In this document: piece after piece, positions 34,380 to 45,503 of the stretch | Numbering within the stretch: the first letter of the stretch is position 1 | Layout of the letters: every line of letters begins with the position of its first letter | Assembly: GCF_963662255.1 (NCBI RefSeq) | Contig: NC_085048.1 | Span: 103,884,499 to 103,948,498, forward strand | Length of the DNA: 64,000 bases | From: Cinclus cinclus | Lineage: Eukaryota; Chordata; Aves; Passeriformes; Cinclidae | Reading direction: 5' to 3' | Notes under the pieces: generated by a model | The model's input: only the letters and a program-made list of their open reading frames with translations | Told to the model about the DNA's origin: nothing | The model's database searches: none | Program-made: the position numbers and the translations under genes

Positions 34380-35360
34380 CAAGGGAATGGTATGTAAGCA
34401 ATAAAGACATAAAGGTTAGGATCAGGGCTAGCAGTACAATAAACAGCTGTGATAACCCAGTTTGTTTATAGATAAAGAATTTACTGTAAAATCTGCAACG
34501 TACAGGATACGTTTGTTAACGCTTTAAGGGATGTATGCTTTTAGATCCTCTTTCATTTCTTGTTCTGTGCACTGAGTAAATGTCACCAAATATCCTTTTC
34601 TACTTCTGCTTTCTTTTAAATCAAGCCCAGGAAACACACATGTATCATGTTAGCTGGAAATCTTTGCCTTCAAAAATCCCTCCAAAGAAGCCAACGCGTT
34701 CCACAGGAGTTTTAAACTGCTGCTACCAGAAATGCAGATAGCCCAGCCCTTAATAGTTAAGCTTCCTAATAAAACACCCATGTTTCAGAAAAGGAATATC
34801 CCTTTACACACCATTTTTCCTAATTTACTATTAATACACATAAATACAGTAAGCACCGTTTCACCAGGGCTCTCGTAATTTTGCACAGAGTCTGTTTTGC
34901 CAGCTTTTAGTTTTAAGATACATTTCAGAGTGTAGCCAAGCATTTTGCAAAATTACCACAGTGCTTCTTAGGTGTCCTGTGAGGCTCCCATCAGAAGTAC
35001 CATATATTGTACTGCAGCTATTGATCCAAATGGCTACATTTCTAAAGCAGAAAATGATTGTGTGGTGAAAGCAGTGCAGAGGTGCAGTAAAATGCCCTCA
35101 AGTATATAAAGACATAAAGATTAAAGTCACCCTGCAGGTTCCCTTTAACTCCTCCAAATCCACTGTGTAATGTGTTCTTTTAGGATAAATCAAAAACTTT
35201 GTACAAATTAACATGACAGGTGCCAGTGTTCATAAATAAGATGGCTCCTCACCATCAGGAGGCACCAGGAAAGTTTACTTTGCTTTAAATACATGCAAAA
35301 GCTGTTAATTAATTTCCCAGATGTCCAATGAACATCTGAATAACTAGAAGGCAAAATAAC
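34380..35360. promoter_or_regulatory. Long candidate conserved noncoding block bracketed by a direct repeat
   Basis: Nearly 1 kb of AT-rich, repeat-free sequence without a notable open frame. It contains GATA, TTAATAG, CTATTAATAC and TTGATCCAAATGG motifs. ATAAAGACATAAAGGTTA (34401-34418) recurs as ATAAAGACATAAAGATTA at 35106-35123, one mismatch in 18. The frame-poor, low-CpG nature fits a conserved regulatory block. Inferred from composition only. Confidence 0.38.
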
Positions 35361-37002
35361 ACCCCAAAATTTGTCAGCGAGAACACATATTAAGGATAAG
35401 AAATTGAGTCTTCAGTACTCTAGGATGCCCCAGAGTGTTAATACCAACAATTTTCAGTTCTGTGGTTAGTCTTTGATAAAGTTTAGATGAACTTAAAAAG
35501 AAAACACATAGGTGGAGTCTGTCATGGATGCCTTCTCCTCCACAGCACCAAAGTGCCTTTTCTAAATACAGTGGAATACATTTTTCACCAGCTTTGTGGC
35601 AACACATTTGTTACATAGGACTTGTAAAAGCATTTGACTGCAGGACAAATTTGCCCTTGCACTGCTTTCACATTCATTCTTGGGATACTTTTTGGTACCA
35701 GCCAGCTTCAACACCTTTAACCTTCCCCTAGTGACACCTAACAGTGAGATACATGTTGCAGGTGTCAGAGAGGGCTCCCAACACCCCTGAATACCACAAT
35801 CGAGCTCAGACCATGAGCAGGACTCTTCAGCCCCTCTTTAGCCTAATTAATAAATAACAGCATCTTACCAATAAGCCTTATAATTTAATGCATGCCTGCC
35901 CTGAGCCAGGCTCTTCTTTGTCCTCTTCTGCTTCCACCATGCTCAGGGGATAAACACTCAAAGTGAAATATTTTCCCCAGTCAAGCCAATGGTTGAATTC
36001 TCCAGTATCATAAAGGAACTGGTAGATCCTAAACAGATTAATCTTTGAAGAAAGAAACCTTTCAGTCCCTGGCTCCTAGGCGCTCCTGTACTCAAATAAA
36101 GTATTTTCAGGAGCTTGTACTTCAGGAGCTCTGTCACTGAAATAATCAGTTGATCAAAACATCCTTATAAGTAAAATTCTGGCCCTCTCTAGCTCTGGTC
36201 AAAAGACAGATGGATGAAAAGGCATTGCTAATGCAAACCCCTATCACGTCTGGGGCCTTTCCCCTGCACAATTATCCTGCCTGGATTATTCCTCCAGGAC
36301 TGTGACTGATTTACACACTACAGGAGTGTATCTCATCTGGGAAACGAGTGCAGCTTTTTAATTATTCTCTGCATCACTGTATCACCTGCTGGGTTTTGGT
36401 CAGAGCTGCTGTGCTTGGGGCTGCACATTGCAGGGGGACAGGATGGGGCCCACCCAAATTGCTTCCCCCCACCTTGGAAGTTGGGCAGAGAGGTAGCACA
36501 AGGCTGCAGGGAGATGGCTGCAGTTCAAACAATGAGCAATTGTAGCACTCTACCTTGCCTGCTCTCTTCAAGGGCTCAGAGGAGCCCCAAGGGAGTTTGA
36601 AGGAGGAAGATTGGTGTGAGTGTCGTGCACAGTCAAAGTCTGATGGTGCCAGCCAAAATTGTTACTTGAAAGTATAAAGAAAAGGATGGCATTTCAGGAA
36701 AGGCTCTGACAAGGATGGCAAGGGTTTAATAGGGGGTGTGATAGCACAGAGGCAGTGGGTGGAGGTGACAGGAGATGGCACAGAGGCTGTGACAGATTCA
36801 TATGCTCTGGATCCACAGTCAGGCTGGGGAGGAATGGAGGGATTCCCCCTGCCTGCTGATGGGGTGGAAGGGAACAGGGCAATGTGAAAGCACAGTTTGG
36901 CCATCCACCTCCAAACACCCTTCCACAACAAAACCATCCATTACAGCAACAACAAGCAGTGGTAACAAGGAATTAGCCAGCAACAGGGTCAATCCCTACA
37001 AC
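35361..37002. other. Background, no gene supported
   Basis: Positions about 35850-35900 are ATTA-rich and might be a small conserved patch. A 91-codon and a 74-codon frame overlap on the minus strand at 36662-36937 in different phases, with no domain. No RNA gene recognised. Confidence 0.55.
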
Positions 37003-37350
37003 TGCAAAGAATGCTTTGTGTTGTAAGGGACCTTAAAGCTCATCCAGTTCCATCCCCTTAAGGGACGCCTTCCACTAGACTAAGTTGCTCAGAGTCCCAT
37101 CCAACCTGACCTCGAACACTTCCAGGGATGAAGCATCCACAGCTTCTCCGGGCAACCGGCAGCAGGGCTTCACCACCCTCACAATAATTTTTTTCCTAAT
37201 ATCCTAATATTTATAATCTAAAATTACTCTCTTCCAGTTTTAAGCCATTCCCCCTTGTCCTGTCACTACATGCTTTTGTAAAAATTTTTTTCTCCTCTCT
37301 TCCCTTCAGGTACTGAAAGGCTGCAATTAGGTCACCTCTAAGCCTAAGCA
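37003..37350 (-). mobile_element. CR1 LINE fragment, 3' end, 5'-truncated
   Basis: Read on the plus strand, this is the reverse complement of a CR1 non-LTR retrotransposon 3' region. The GGGACCTTAAAG start, the segment around the TCATCCAGTTCC words, the CATCCAACCTGACC words and the CCATTCCCCCTTGTCC words follow the known CR1 3' UTR order. The element end with its GAATG words is near 37003-37015. It carries many substitutions and indels, so it is old. It is truncated well short of the ORFs, as most CR1 copies are. The flanking AAC repeat lies on its 5' side. No other CR1 copy was recognised in the window. Confidence 0.88.
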
Positions 37351-37368
37351 TCTTCACTAACATCAAGG

Positions 37369-37394
37369 AAAACAACAACAACAACAACAACAAA
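37369..37394. repeat. (AAC)n trinucleotide microsatellite
   Basis: About eight AAC units, next to the 5' side of the CR1 fragment. Confidence 0.92.
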
Positions 37395-37999
37395 GCCCTG
37401 CAAGGTTAACCCTGATTCATTTCCCAAGGCCCCAGTCAATACTGATGCATCTGCCTTGTGGAGGAAGCTGTTAGAAGTGGGGCAACATATCTGTGTCCTT
37501 CCCACCTGGCCACCCACACCCCAGCATCCCTGGACTGTGCAAGAACAACAGAGGACTCAGGCTAGACAAGATGCCTCCAGGTCCAAGCTCCAGCAGCTGC
37601 TTTCATCCTGTGCATCAATCTGAGAAAGTCACTGCTGGAGGGGACCCTCACTGGTCACAGGAGGCATCATTACAGCCGTGAGCTGGCCTTCAAACCACCA
37701 GGTTTGCACTCAGAAGAAATGAGGAAGTGTAAGAAGGAAGAACAAACAAGAATAAACACCCAGCTCTGCCCTGCTCAGACAGGTAATGTATGGAGAGGTC
37801 ACACATGTGTTGGGGCTGTCCTGTGTTTCCCTTTTGATACTGGCAGCCCCAGCCCTTACCTGACAATTATCCGCATATTCAGATTTACGAGATTCCTCAC
37901 CCGGCCAATAAAACCAGGAGGGGAATATAGAGATGTCCATAAATGACATATTTTCATGCTTTCTGCAACCCATCCCTGCAAAGTGCCTTTGAGCAGCTA
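37395..37999. other. Background, no gene seen
   Basis: Frames of 80 codons (plus) and 87 codons (minus) overlap at 37704-37973. Neither is recognisable. Otherwise unique sequence. Confidence 0.6.
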
Positions 38000-38420
38000 A
38001 GCAATTTACATCTAATAGTAAAGTGTTTTTTAATCAGTCAGATCAATTTGTGAAGAATTGGTACATTAGGTATAGCCATATAGCAGAGATCCTTATAGCA
38101 AAGGTTTAGAAATAATTGCTCCCTGACCCACTGAACACTGTATTACTATAGAAGTTTGTATTCTATTAAGAGTTAATAAGTGACCAAAATCTAGACTAAT
38201 ACACTGTCAGGGTTCATTATCATTACAGGTTCTTGCTATTTTTCTAGTGCCTTTTGCTCTGCCATTCTTGCTACGTATGGAAAACCTATATCAAGATGGT
38301 TGTCATGGCAATGGAAAGATTTGCATGTGTCTTATCTATCTATTTAAATACCTTCTTATGGTTTATAACTGCCATAATACATCCCTCCAGCCCTGCTCAT
38401 TGCTAATTTAGAGCCAGCCC
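38000..38420. promoter_or_regulatory. Candidate conserved noncoding element with RFX-like and octamer sites
   Basis: AT-rich, frame-poor sequence with ACATCTAATAG, TTTAATCAG and GAGTTAATAAG words. GTTGTCATGGCAAT (38299-38312) matches the RFX X-box GTTGCCATGGCAAC at 12 of 14 bases. A perfect octamer, ATTTGCAT (38319-38326), follows 6 bp later, then GATA sites in TTATCTATCTAT (from 38332). Three factor classes within 45 bp suggest an enhancer core. Confidence 0.42.
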
Positions 38421-39399
38421 AGTGTGTCTCAGGTCAGTGATACCATCAGAAGCATGTTGTCTAGACAACTCCAGAGCCACTGTCCATGGGATAACTGTTT
38501 CAGGCAAATAAAAAAAGTACAATGGTGACACTTTCACCCATGACTTGTGCAATCTGCCTATGCTGGGGCTGGACCAACTCTGTCATTGCCTTCCCAGAAA
38601 GGGCATTTTCTGCCACATCACCACTGCTTTATTGGTCTTTTTGGATACCAGTTTCCTTTGGTCAGGCCTGGAAGGAGCTGCTCTGAGATGAGGCTGGTGC
38701 CATAAGAAAAAAAATCTGCTCTGAGTGCATGTGTGCCATTTAAGAGAATTGAAGAAAACCTGCCAAAACCAACCCCCTCATCAAAACTACTCATTTGTAG
38801 GATGGATGAAAGCTCCCATTTGCACCCAGGCCATGAGCCAATAAGCATATTGAGTTGGTACCACGGGTCTTTTGGGAGGGTATTACATTTTAAAAACAAC
38901 TTGACAAAGATTCCAATGGGTTGGACTAAAACAATCTAAACTTTCTATCTACCACAAATCTAAGTTCATCCTTTCTCCATGTCTTTGTACCTCAGATATT
39001 TCCATCAAAACACACTGGGCTGAGAGTGCTCTTTAGGAAGATCACATGGAAGACGTGGAAATATTTTGCAGACAGAGCAGGAACTGCTGGCCATCAACAG
39101 AGAGCAATACCTGCATCACTCTGCTCCTCTCTTTTATCTTTTTCTCCTTCAGGAGTTCATACTTTGCTGCTACATCCAAATAGCTGCAAAGGTAAGTGTG
39201 GCTATTACTGCATAAATCCATAATGCACGTAAGGCAGTATGAAAACACTGAGAGTGGCAGCAACAACCACCACCATGAAAGGGTATCTCTGAAATCCAAA
39301 ACCCCAGACTCTTCATTCTTCTTTGATCTCCCTGACTTAGACTTGGGGTTTTTCAGGACATCCACAGATTAAAACCACTTTTTCAAGTACTCCAAGATC
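38421..39399. other. Background, no gene supported
   Basis: Overlapping frames of 93 codons (minus) and 68 codons (plus) at 38618-38939, and of 107 codons (minus) at 39042-39365, show no domain. No repeats recognised. Confidence 0.6.
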
Positions 39400-39980
39400 T
39401 ACTAATGATTTATTTTCTGGCAAATTGTACACTGCTGCTACCAGAGATTAATGATAATAATATTGGAAATGTTTAATAATTTGATAATTGACTGATTTGT
39501 TGCCACTATTTGCATCGCTTGACCACACTTACAGATTAGAAATGTATTTCTCCTCGAGATAATTGATATTTGTATTCACAGTGTGAGAAAATGCCACCTA
39601 TTCCTGCAGCAGTAAATCAGGAACCATTTACCCTGCCAATACAGTTAGACAATGTTTATGTGCAGGGCTACATTCATTGTTTGACTAATCCATGAGGGGT
39701 AGATTTTCTATTGCATTTCAATAGCTCATCTACTTCAGACTGTTGTGAACTTTCTAAAGATGTGTTTTCACTGATAATAGCAGATCTTGGAGTGCAGTAA
39801 TCTGGAATTGAAGTTTCCGTGACAGATTTACTCGACTGGTGTTTTGCATGAGGCATTACTGCAAACATTATTTTATATCTGCATGTGTATAAATATATTA
39901 CACGTACATACGGAGCTGACAAAATCTTCGGGAGATAATTCCTGCAATTTAGCAAACTAAGGATTTCAAGTCAAGCATCA
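39400..39980. promoter_or_regulatory. Candidate conserved noncoding element, TAAT-rich
   Basis: Dense ATTA/TAAT words (ATTAATGATAATAATATTGG, TTTAATAATTTGATAATTG) with octamer-like ATTTGCAT near 39510, TGACAG, and ATTTAGC. Almost no repeats. One minus-strand frame of 93 codons (39674-39955) crosses part of it and is not recognisable. The density of homeodomain cores is well above neighbouring background by eye. Confidence 0.42.
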
Positions 39981-40389
39981 GTTTCTGGGTGTTTTTCATA
40001 ATGGATTTCACAGCAGATGACCTGACAGCTAATCTCATGATCTGAGCTGCACATATCCAAACAAACAGCCGCCAGGCCCTCAAAGGGTCCCCAGCTTTCA
40101 CATGCCATGGCTGTGAGCCCACGCCGCCAATGTCCAGAGGTCCAGACTGACCTACTCACCCCCTGTCTGGGAAACATTCCTCCTCCCGGCAGCTCATTCT
40201 TGCCAACAAACAGAGCAGGACCACTGGGCACTTGCTGAAAAGGGACAAGAGAGGGGCCGTGAATGGAGCGTGTCTGGTACAACAATACTAGACAATGTCT
40301 ATGAAGGGGGGGCTGCAAAGCGTGCTCCTGTTAGAGGGGCTGCCAGCAGCTTCCCTGCCCCCTCTCCTCCTCCTCTGCTCCCCTTTCAG

Positions 40390-40430
40390 AAACACATCAG
40401 ACCCAAAGACATGCCAAAGGGGTGGACAAA
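40390..40430 (+). other. Possible 41-bp exon (splice-site pair), weak
   Basis: A pyrimidine tract of about 35 nt ends in TGCTCCCCTTTCAG (ending 40389), a strong acceptor. AAA|GTAAGT follows, with the donor starting at 40431. The enclosed 41 bp is open in all three frames but too short to recognise. A noncoding-transcript exon is possible. A few such pairs are expected by chance per strand in this length, so the call is tentative. Confidence 0.2.
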
Positions 40431-42121
40431 GTAAGTAGGTGTTGTGTTTCAGAAGGGGAGTCCGATGGCCACATAATTTCCCCATGTGCCACCTGCCCCA
40501 TGTACCACTAAAACCAGTGGCAAGGACAAAACCGAAAATTTGAGTTCAAGCCCAGCTCCCGCCTCTGGGTGAGAGCAAAAGTACCAGTGTTACACTCTGG
40601 CATGGGCCACTGGCCTCCAGTTATGGCTTTTTTAGAAGCACCACATGGCACCTCAGGCTCAGACTGATTTTTCTTTAAGTTGTGGGTTTTGGAGAAAAAC
40701 AAAGCAAAAAAAGAAACCATTTACTCACACTGTGACATTCTTCTCCTGTCTAGTTTATAGCTTCAGAGAAAACATAAGATAAAAGCAGAACACATTGAAA
40801 GTTTTATAGGATACACTTAAACTTGTCTTGCTTATGCTTAACCAAATCCTGAGTGACTTTTCCAAACCCAGGAGAGTGTCCAAATTTTACTGGTAAAGGC
40901 AATATCCAGCCCAAAGGGCAGAAGGAGTTCGGAAAGTACCTGGGCCTAAATATTGTCACTTTTACCCTCAGAACATATAAATTTTCATTGGAAATACTTA
41001 AAATTGCATTGGAAATTTCGAATTAAAATTAAACATATTTTCTATTTCTAGTACTTATTACCAGTGCTGACCACAAAGTAACCATTATGTCTACAGGACG
41101 AGCCTTTGGTACTGCCTTACCCTCAAAGTCCACACTCTTGCAAAAGGAAATAAAAGGAAACTATGGAGTCAGTGTCATATGAAACAGCAAGTGCCATATG
41201 AAAACCTCTTCCCAAGAGACTCCATGAGCCTCAGAAAGGCTATTCTGGGTGTTGAATCAAAAGCTGGGGAGTTACAGTTAGGAAACCCACAGGATACTCC
41301 TCAGTAATTTGGGATTTCTCCTCTTGGGAACCCACTAGTAACTCTAGTTCTACATCTGCAAATGCCCTTTGGGAAGGGAGCAGTTGGGTCAAGGTTGGGA
41401 CTGGGAATCTTAGTAAGACAAAAAAATCCTTCAAAGACTGGGAGCTTTCAGGATCAAAGACTCCCCATCTGACTGATGTGTCCATCTGTGTTTCTCTGCC
41501 TGCAGAGCTCTGCATGGGTCTATCTGCAAAATAAAACTTCCTGCCCATATTTTAGATCATTTCCCAAAAGCATATTTGGGATGTGAATGTCCAGGCTGAC
41601 CTGTCCAGACCTGTATCAGCAGTTAATTTAAGCCAGCTAAAAAAGCCATGGGTGGCCACAGCAGGGTGAGGGGTACCAGCACCATCTGCAAGAACAGCCT
41701 CAAGAGCAAGTTTGTTCTATTTGGCCAAGTTGTAAGAAGGGATCTACTAAATTCGGGTGCAATCAGGGTTTCCAGAGCCAACACAAAAGCTACAGTTTAC
41801 TAGGAAGGCAGCCTGACAGCTTAAGGAAAAAAACAATTCAACAGAAGCTCCAGCTGCTTCATGCAAAGCAAACAGACAGGAAAACCCCACACAACTGGCG
41901 ATGGGGTGATCCCTGGCCACAGGGTCCCTGTGGGGCTGGTGCCACCACAGCCCCTCCCTGGGCACCAGAATGGCCACGTCTGGCTGAGCCCCTCTGTCCC
42001 CTGGGAATGTGGGCAGCTGGGGGTGAGAAAAAGCAGACTCCAGGCTGTTTTATCTTATGTAGGGGACTGGCCCCAGGAGCAGGAAAGCATAAAGGTTGTT
42101 TAAAAGACACAGTGTTTTTTT

Positions 42122-42140
42122 TTGTTGTTGTTGTTGTTGG
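42122..42140. repeat. (TTG)n trinucleotide microsatellite
   Basis: Six TTG units after a run of T. Confidence 0.9.
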
Positions 42141-42299
42141 GTTGTGGAGGTTCCCCTGCTCCCTTTCTGAACAACTGGGCCTCTCCTGGAGCATGTGCTG
42201 TGGGCAGAGCAGACCCTCTGGCCCTGAACCTGCAATGCCCAGAGGAGAGCCAGAGTTTATGCGACAGATAAAAGCAACAGAGTGGAGGGAAGTAGGAGG

Positions 42300-45200
42300 C
42301 TAAAACAATAAATAGACATTTTTATTTAAAATGCATGGTCCTATCAGTTTAGTATAAATATTTTAGTTGTATGGAGGGATTGTAAGCACCCACAGGAGCT
42401 TGATTTGCAGTTAATTTCAGTGAGATTTAGGTGCAACAATCTGGGAACATGCCAGTCTGGACAGAACTAACACACTTCCTATGGGTTTGGAGGCAATGGC
42501 TACAAAAGCAATGGTGACCTCCAAAGCTTAACATCCCAGGGACAAAGTGACCTCTCTTCACCCTGGAAAACTCCACCCTGGCTGCCTGCTTTCCCCCTGC
42601 CCTGGAGGCAAGGCAGGGAAGGAGGGAGAGGAAGAGTCTTCCCCTTCTCCCCGGGCTCATAACCAGCTAAGTTTTTGTCTCGTTATGCCTTTTAACACAA
42701 GTAAATCCAAATAACTGAGCAGTAATGAATTATAAATGGAACAAAAATGAATATACTATTAATACTACTCCCAGAAGGGGATAAAAGGGATCAGCAGCTT
42801 TATCCCATGGTGCAGCTGAGAACTGACAGGCAGGCTGGGCTGACATTCAGAGGCCACTCTCTTTTCATGAGGGAAAATAGAATCCCTGGTGAAGGCAAGG
42901 CAATATTTTCCCCACTCCTGTGGCCCCGTGCTCCAGAGCCCTGTCTGTGTTCCCACTCAATCTCATACACTGAGGCTCCTTCCCCTAAAGCAACTGCTCC
43001 TGAGATGCACAACCCTAAAAGCAGATGCAGAGGGGATGCTCATGTGGTGACTGACCAAACCCTGCTTCTTGTCTTCCAGTGGAACACATGTGTATAAAAG
43101 AGAGAATAAATAAAATTGAATGCTTAACAATCTCCAGGGCTCTCAGTGCTTTGGCAGCTGGACCCTGAGGAGGAGAGAAAGCAAAAGCCTGTCCTGGTGC
43201 TAATCTTCTCTCAGCCAGGTGCCACGGGGCACCTACACCTCTAATAATGTCCCAGCATGGCCAGCACTGCTGCTCTGCAGGAATGATGGGAGATAAGGGC
43301 AGTGATTTCTGAATTATTTTCTACAAGCAGATTTGAGAGAAGGGGAAGGGGTGCAGCTGCATGGCAAAGCTGTCCCTGCCTTATCACTCTTCCTGGAGTG
43401 GTTTGGGGTATTGGTGAGGCTCACCCCTGATTTTTATTTTTAACTCCACCCAGACCCAGAAAGTTACTAAGCACCTCTCTAATCCTCAAGCACTGGGCAA
43501 AGCCAATGGAACACAGACTTAAACACTTTTATATGTTTTAAAGTGTGAATAAACTCCTGCAAATGCTGAAATCTGGGCAGCTTTGATCTGATGTACAGTG
43601 AGAACTTCCACAGTTTTTCACGTGTTGAGCTCCAGGCCCTCTCTGGCCACAGTGCCCATGAAGGGCAGTGGCTCCAGGGCTCATTCCTGCACCCTGTGTG
43701 GCCCAGAGGTCACAAGGCCTCTGGGACCAACCCCAGGGTTCATCTCAACTGCAGCAACAGAAAGAAGAAACTTTGGAGATGGTCTACAGTAGAATTTCTT
43801 TGGCCATCAATCTCATTGCTAATTTTGGTAAATTTCCCCTTTTCTTTCACTATGCAATTCTCTCCCTCTTGCACTGGAAAAAGCCTGCAGAAACTGTGAA
43901 GTGAAAACTGCACAGATCAAGGGAGTTGGGCAAATCAGGAGAAGTATTTTGCTTTTCTCTCCACTTCTGCAGTGGCAGTAACACCTGGTGCCACCTGCAA
44001 GGCAGCAGGTACATGGGGACTTAGGAAAGTGCTTGTGCCCAGTGGCTGTGACAGAGCTTAGTCCTGCTACATTCAGCCAGAGTGAAGCTTTACCTTGGGT
44101 GGGACCAGGATACACCAGCATTTGCAGAAGAAGTTTGGAAAGCAGAGGGAAGTTGTCTTCAACAGTGACTTGGCTAATTTGGGCAGAAAAGGAGGTGCTT
44201 CGTTTTTGCATGTGTTTAACTGGAAGTGCTTTGAAGCAGGCAGATTTTCTTCTCAACAGGAATGTTTGGGCTGAACTCAGCCCCTCCAATCTACTTCCCT
44301 CATCTTCTTTTTCTTTGACTTGGCACAATAATTTTTAGCACAAATAAATCACTCCCAGGTTAATCCTCCCCATTTCCTTCCCCCTGCCCCACAGCAGAGC
44401 AGGCATGCCCTCCTCTGTCTCCCAGAAGACAGAGATAAATAGTTGGATCATTTATAGCGTTTCAAGAAGAGTTAAAAAAAAAGAAGCCTCCAGCCACGTC
44501 ACATGAAGAGGATGCAACACTTCCCAGAGCCCTTGGTGACACTAACACTGTTTACTATTGTGCTTATGTCACTCCTTGTCCTTACCAGGATCAGATCATT
44601 TGAAATAATAAATTGCCATTTCTTCAACCAACACTTTGGAAACAACACCAGTCTGTGCCTTCACTCACAGCCCACAGTTTCTCTGAGAATTGGCAGATTA
44701 TTTAACAGCTACCATCAGGTCTGGGGATGCAGGCATCACTCAACCAAATTAATGGAGGGATAAAAGCAGCCAACATAGCTCCTTTCACTGCTCACTGATC
44801 AAGAAATACAAAGTTCACCTTCAGCATCTAATGTACAGTTTCTAAAAAACCCACTTTAGCAGGTGCATAGATTATTTTCATGTCTGACCTTACTCACTTG
44901 AGCCTTCCTTGACACAGAAAGCCATCTCTGACCACCAGGATTTGCTCACTTAAGCATGTTCTGCTCAGCCTTAGAGCATCTGCATGTGGGTGGTGGCAAG
45001 CAGCTGCTCCTCTTGCAGGGGAGTGCAACGGGGCTCATGGGTCTGGTGCAGGTGCACGGGTACATCATATGAGCCTCACCAAAATAAAGCACCTGTCTGT
45101 GACCCTTGTGGGGAGCCTTGCTCCTGGGCTTCCTTGCCCTCCTAGGGACAGGGACACCTGCATGGAGATGGGACACTGCTCCCGGCACCACACGCAGTGA

Positions 45201-45462
45201 CACAGTGGGAGATCTTGGAACCTGGATGATTAATGGGGCTGCAGTTTGGTCCCTGCTCCCAAGGGAAAGTGCAGGCTTCAGAGAGTGGCAGGAGGAGAGC
45301 TCTGTCCTCTGAGGCTGGCAGCAGTGACAAACTGTCCTCCAGCTGCTGCCTGTGACCTGATGTCCCCAACCTGCTGCTATCCCCAGCCTGCCAGCCCCAC
45401 TGACCCCAGGTCACTTTGTCCTGGGATGGACAGGTACCCCAGGCACCAGCCAGGGTATCACT
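42300..45462. other. Background, no gene supported
   Basis: Positions 42300-42420 are AT-rich and may be a small conserved patch. The largest frame is 169 codons (minus, 43819-44328), opposed by 116 plus-strand codons (43988-44338). Neither has a domain. No RNA gene or repeat family recognised. Confidence 0.55.
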
Positions 45463-45503
45463 GTATCCATGGAGACTGGCCCTGCTGTGGTCACCATGGA
45501 AAC
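45463..45503. promoter_or_regulatory. Pair of RFX X-box-like sequences
   Basis: GTATCCATGGAGAC (45463-45476) and GTCACCATGGAAAC (45490-45503) share the CCATGG-centred half-site layout of RFX X-boxes. They are imperfect against GTTGCCATGGCAAC (10 and 11 of 14 by eye). They are 27 bp apart, start to start. The surrounding 223-codon minus-strand frame (45142-45813) is the longest in the window but shows no domain and is overlapped by a 111-codon plus frame. Confidence 0.25.

Larger units (their letters stand above)
39981..42299. other. Background, no gene supported
   Basis: The longest frames are 115 and 111 codons, both minus (39971-40318, 41859-42194), with no domain. At 41172-41205 the word GTGYCATATGAAA occurs twice at 19-bp spacing, flanked by an ATGGAGTC/GACTCCAT inverted pair (41163-41170, 41218-41225). 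A TTG repeat lies at 42122-42140. Confidence 0.55.
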
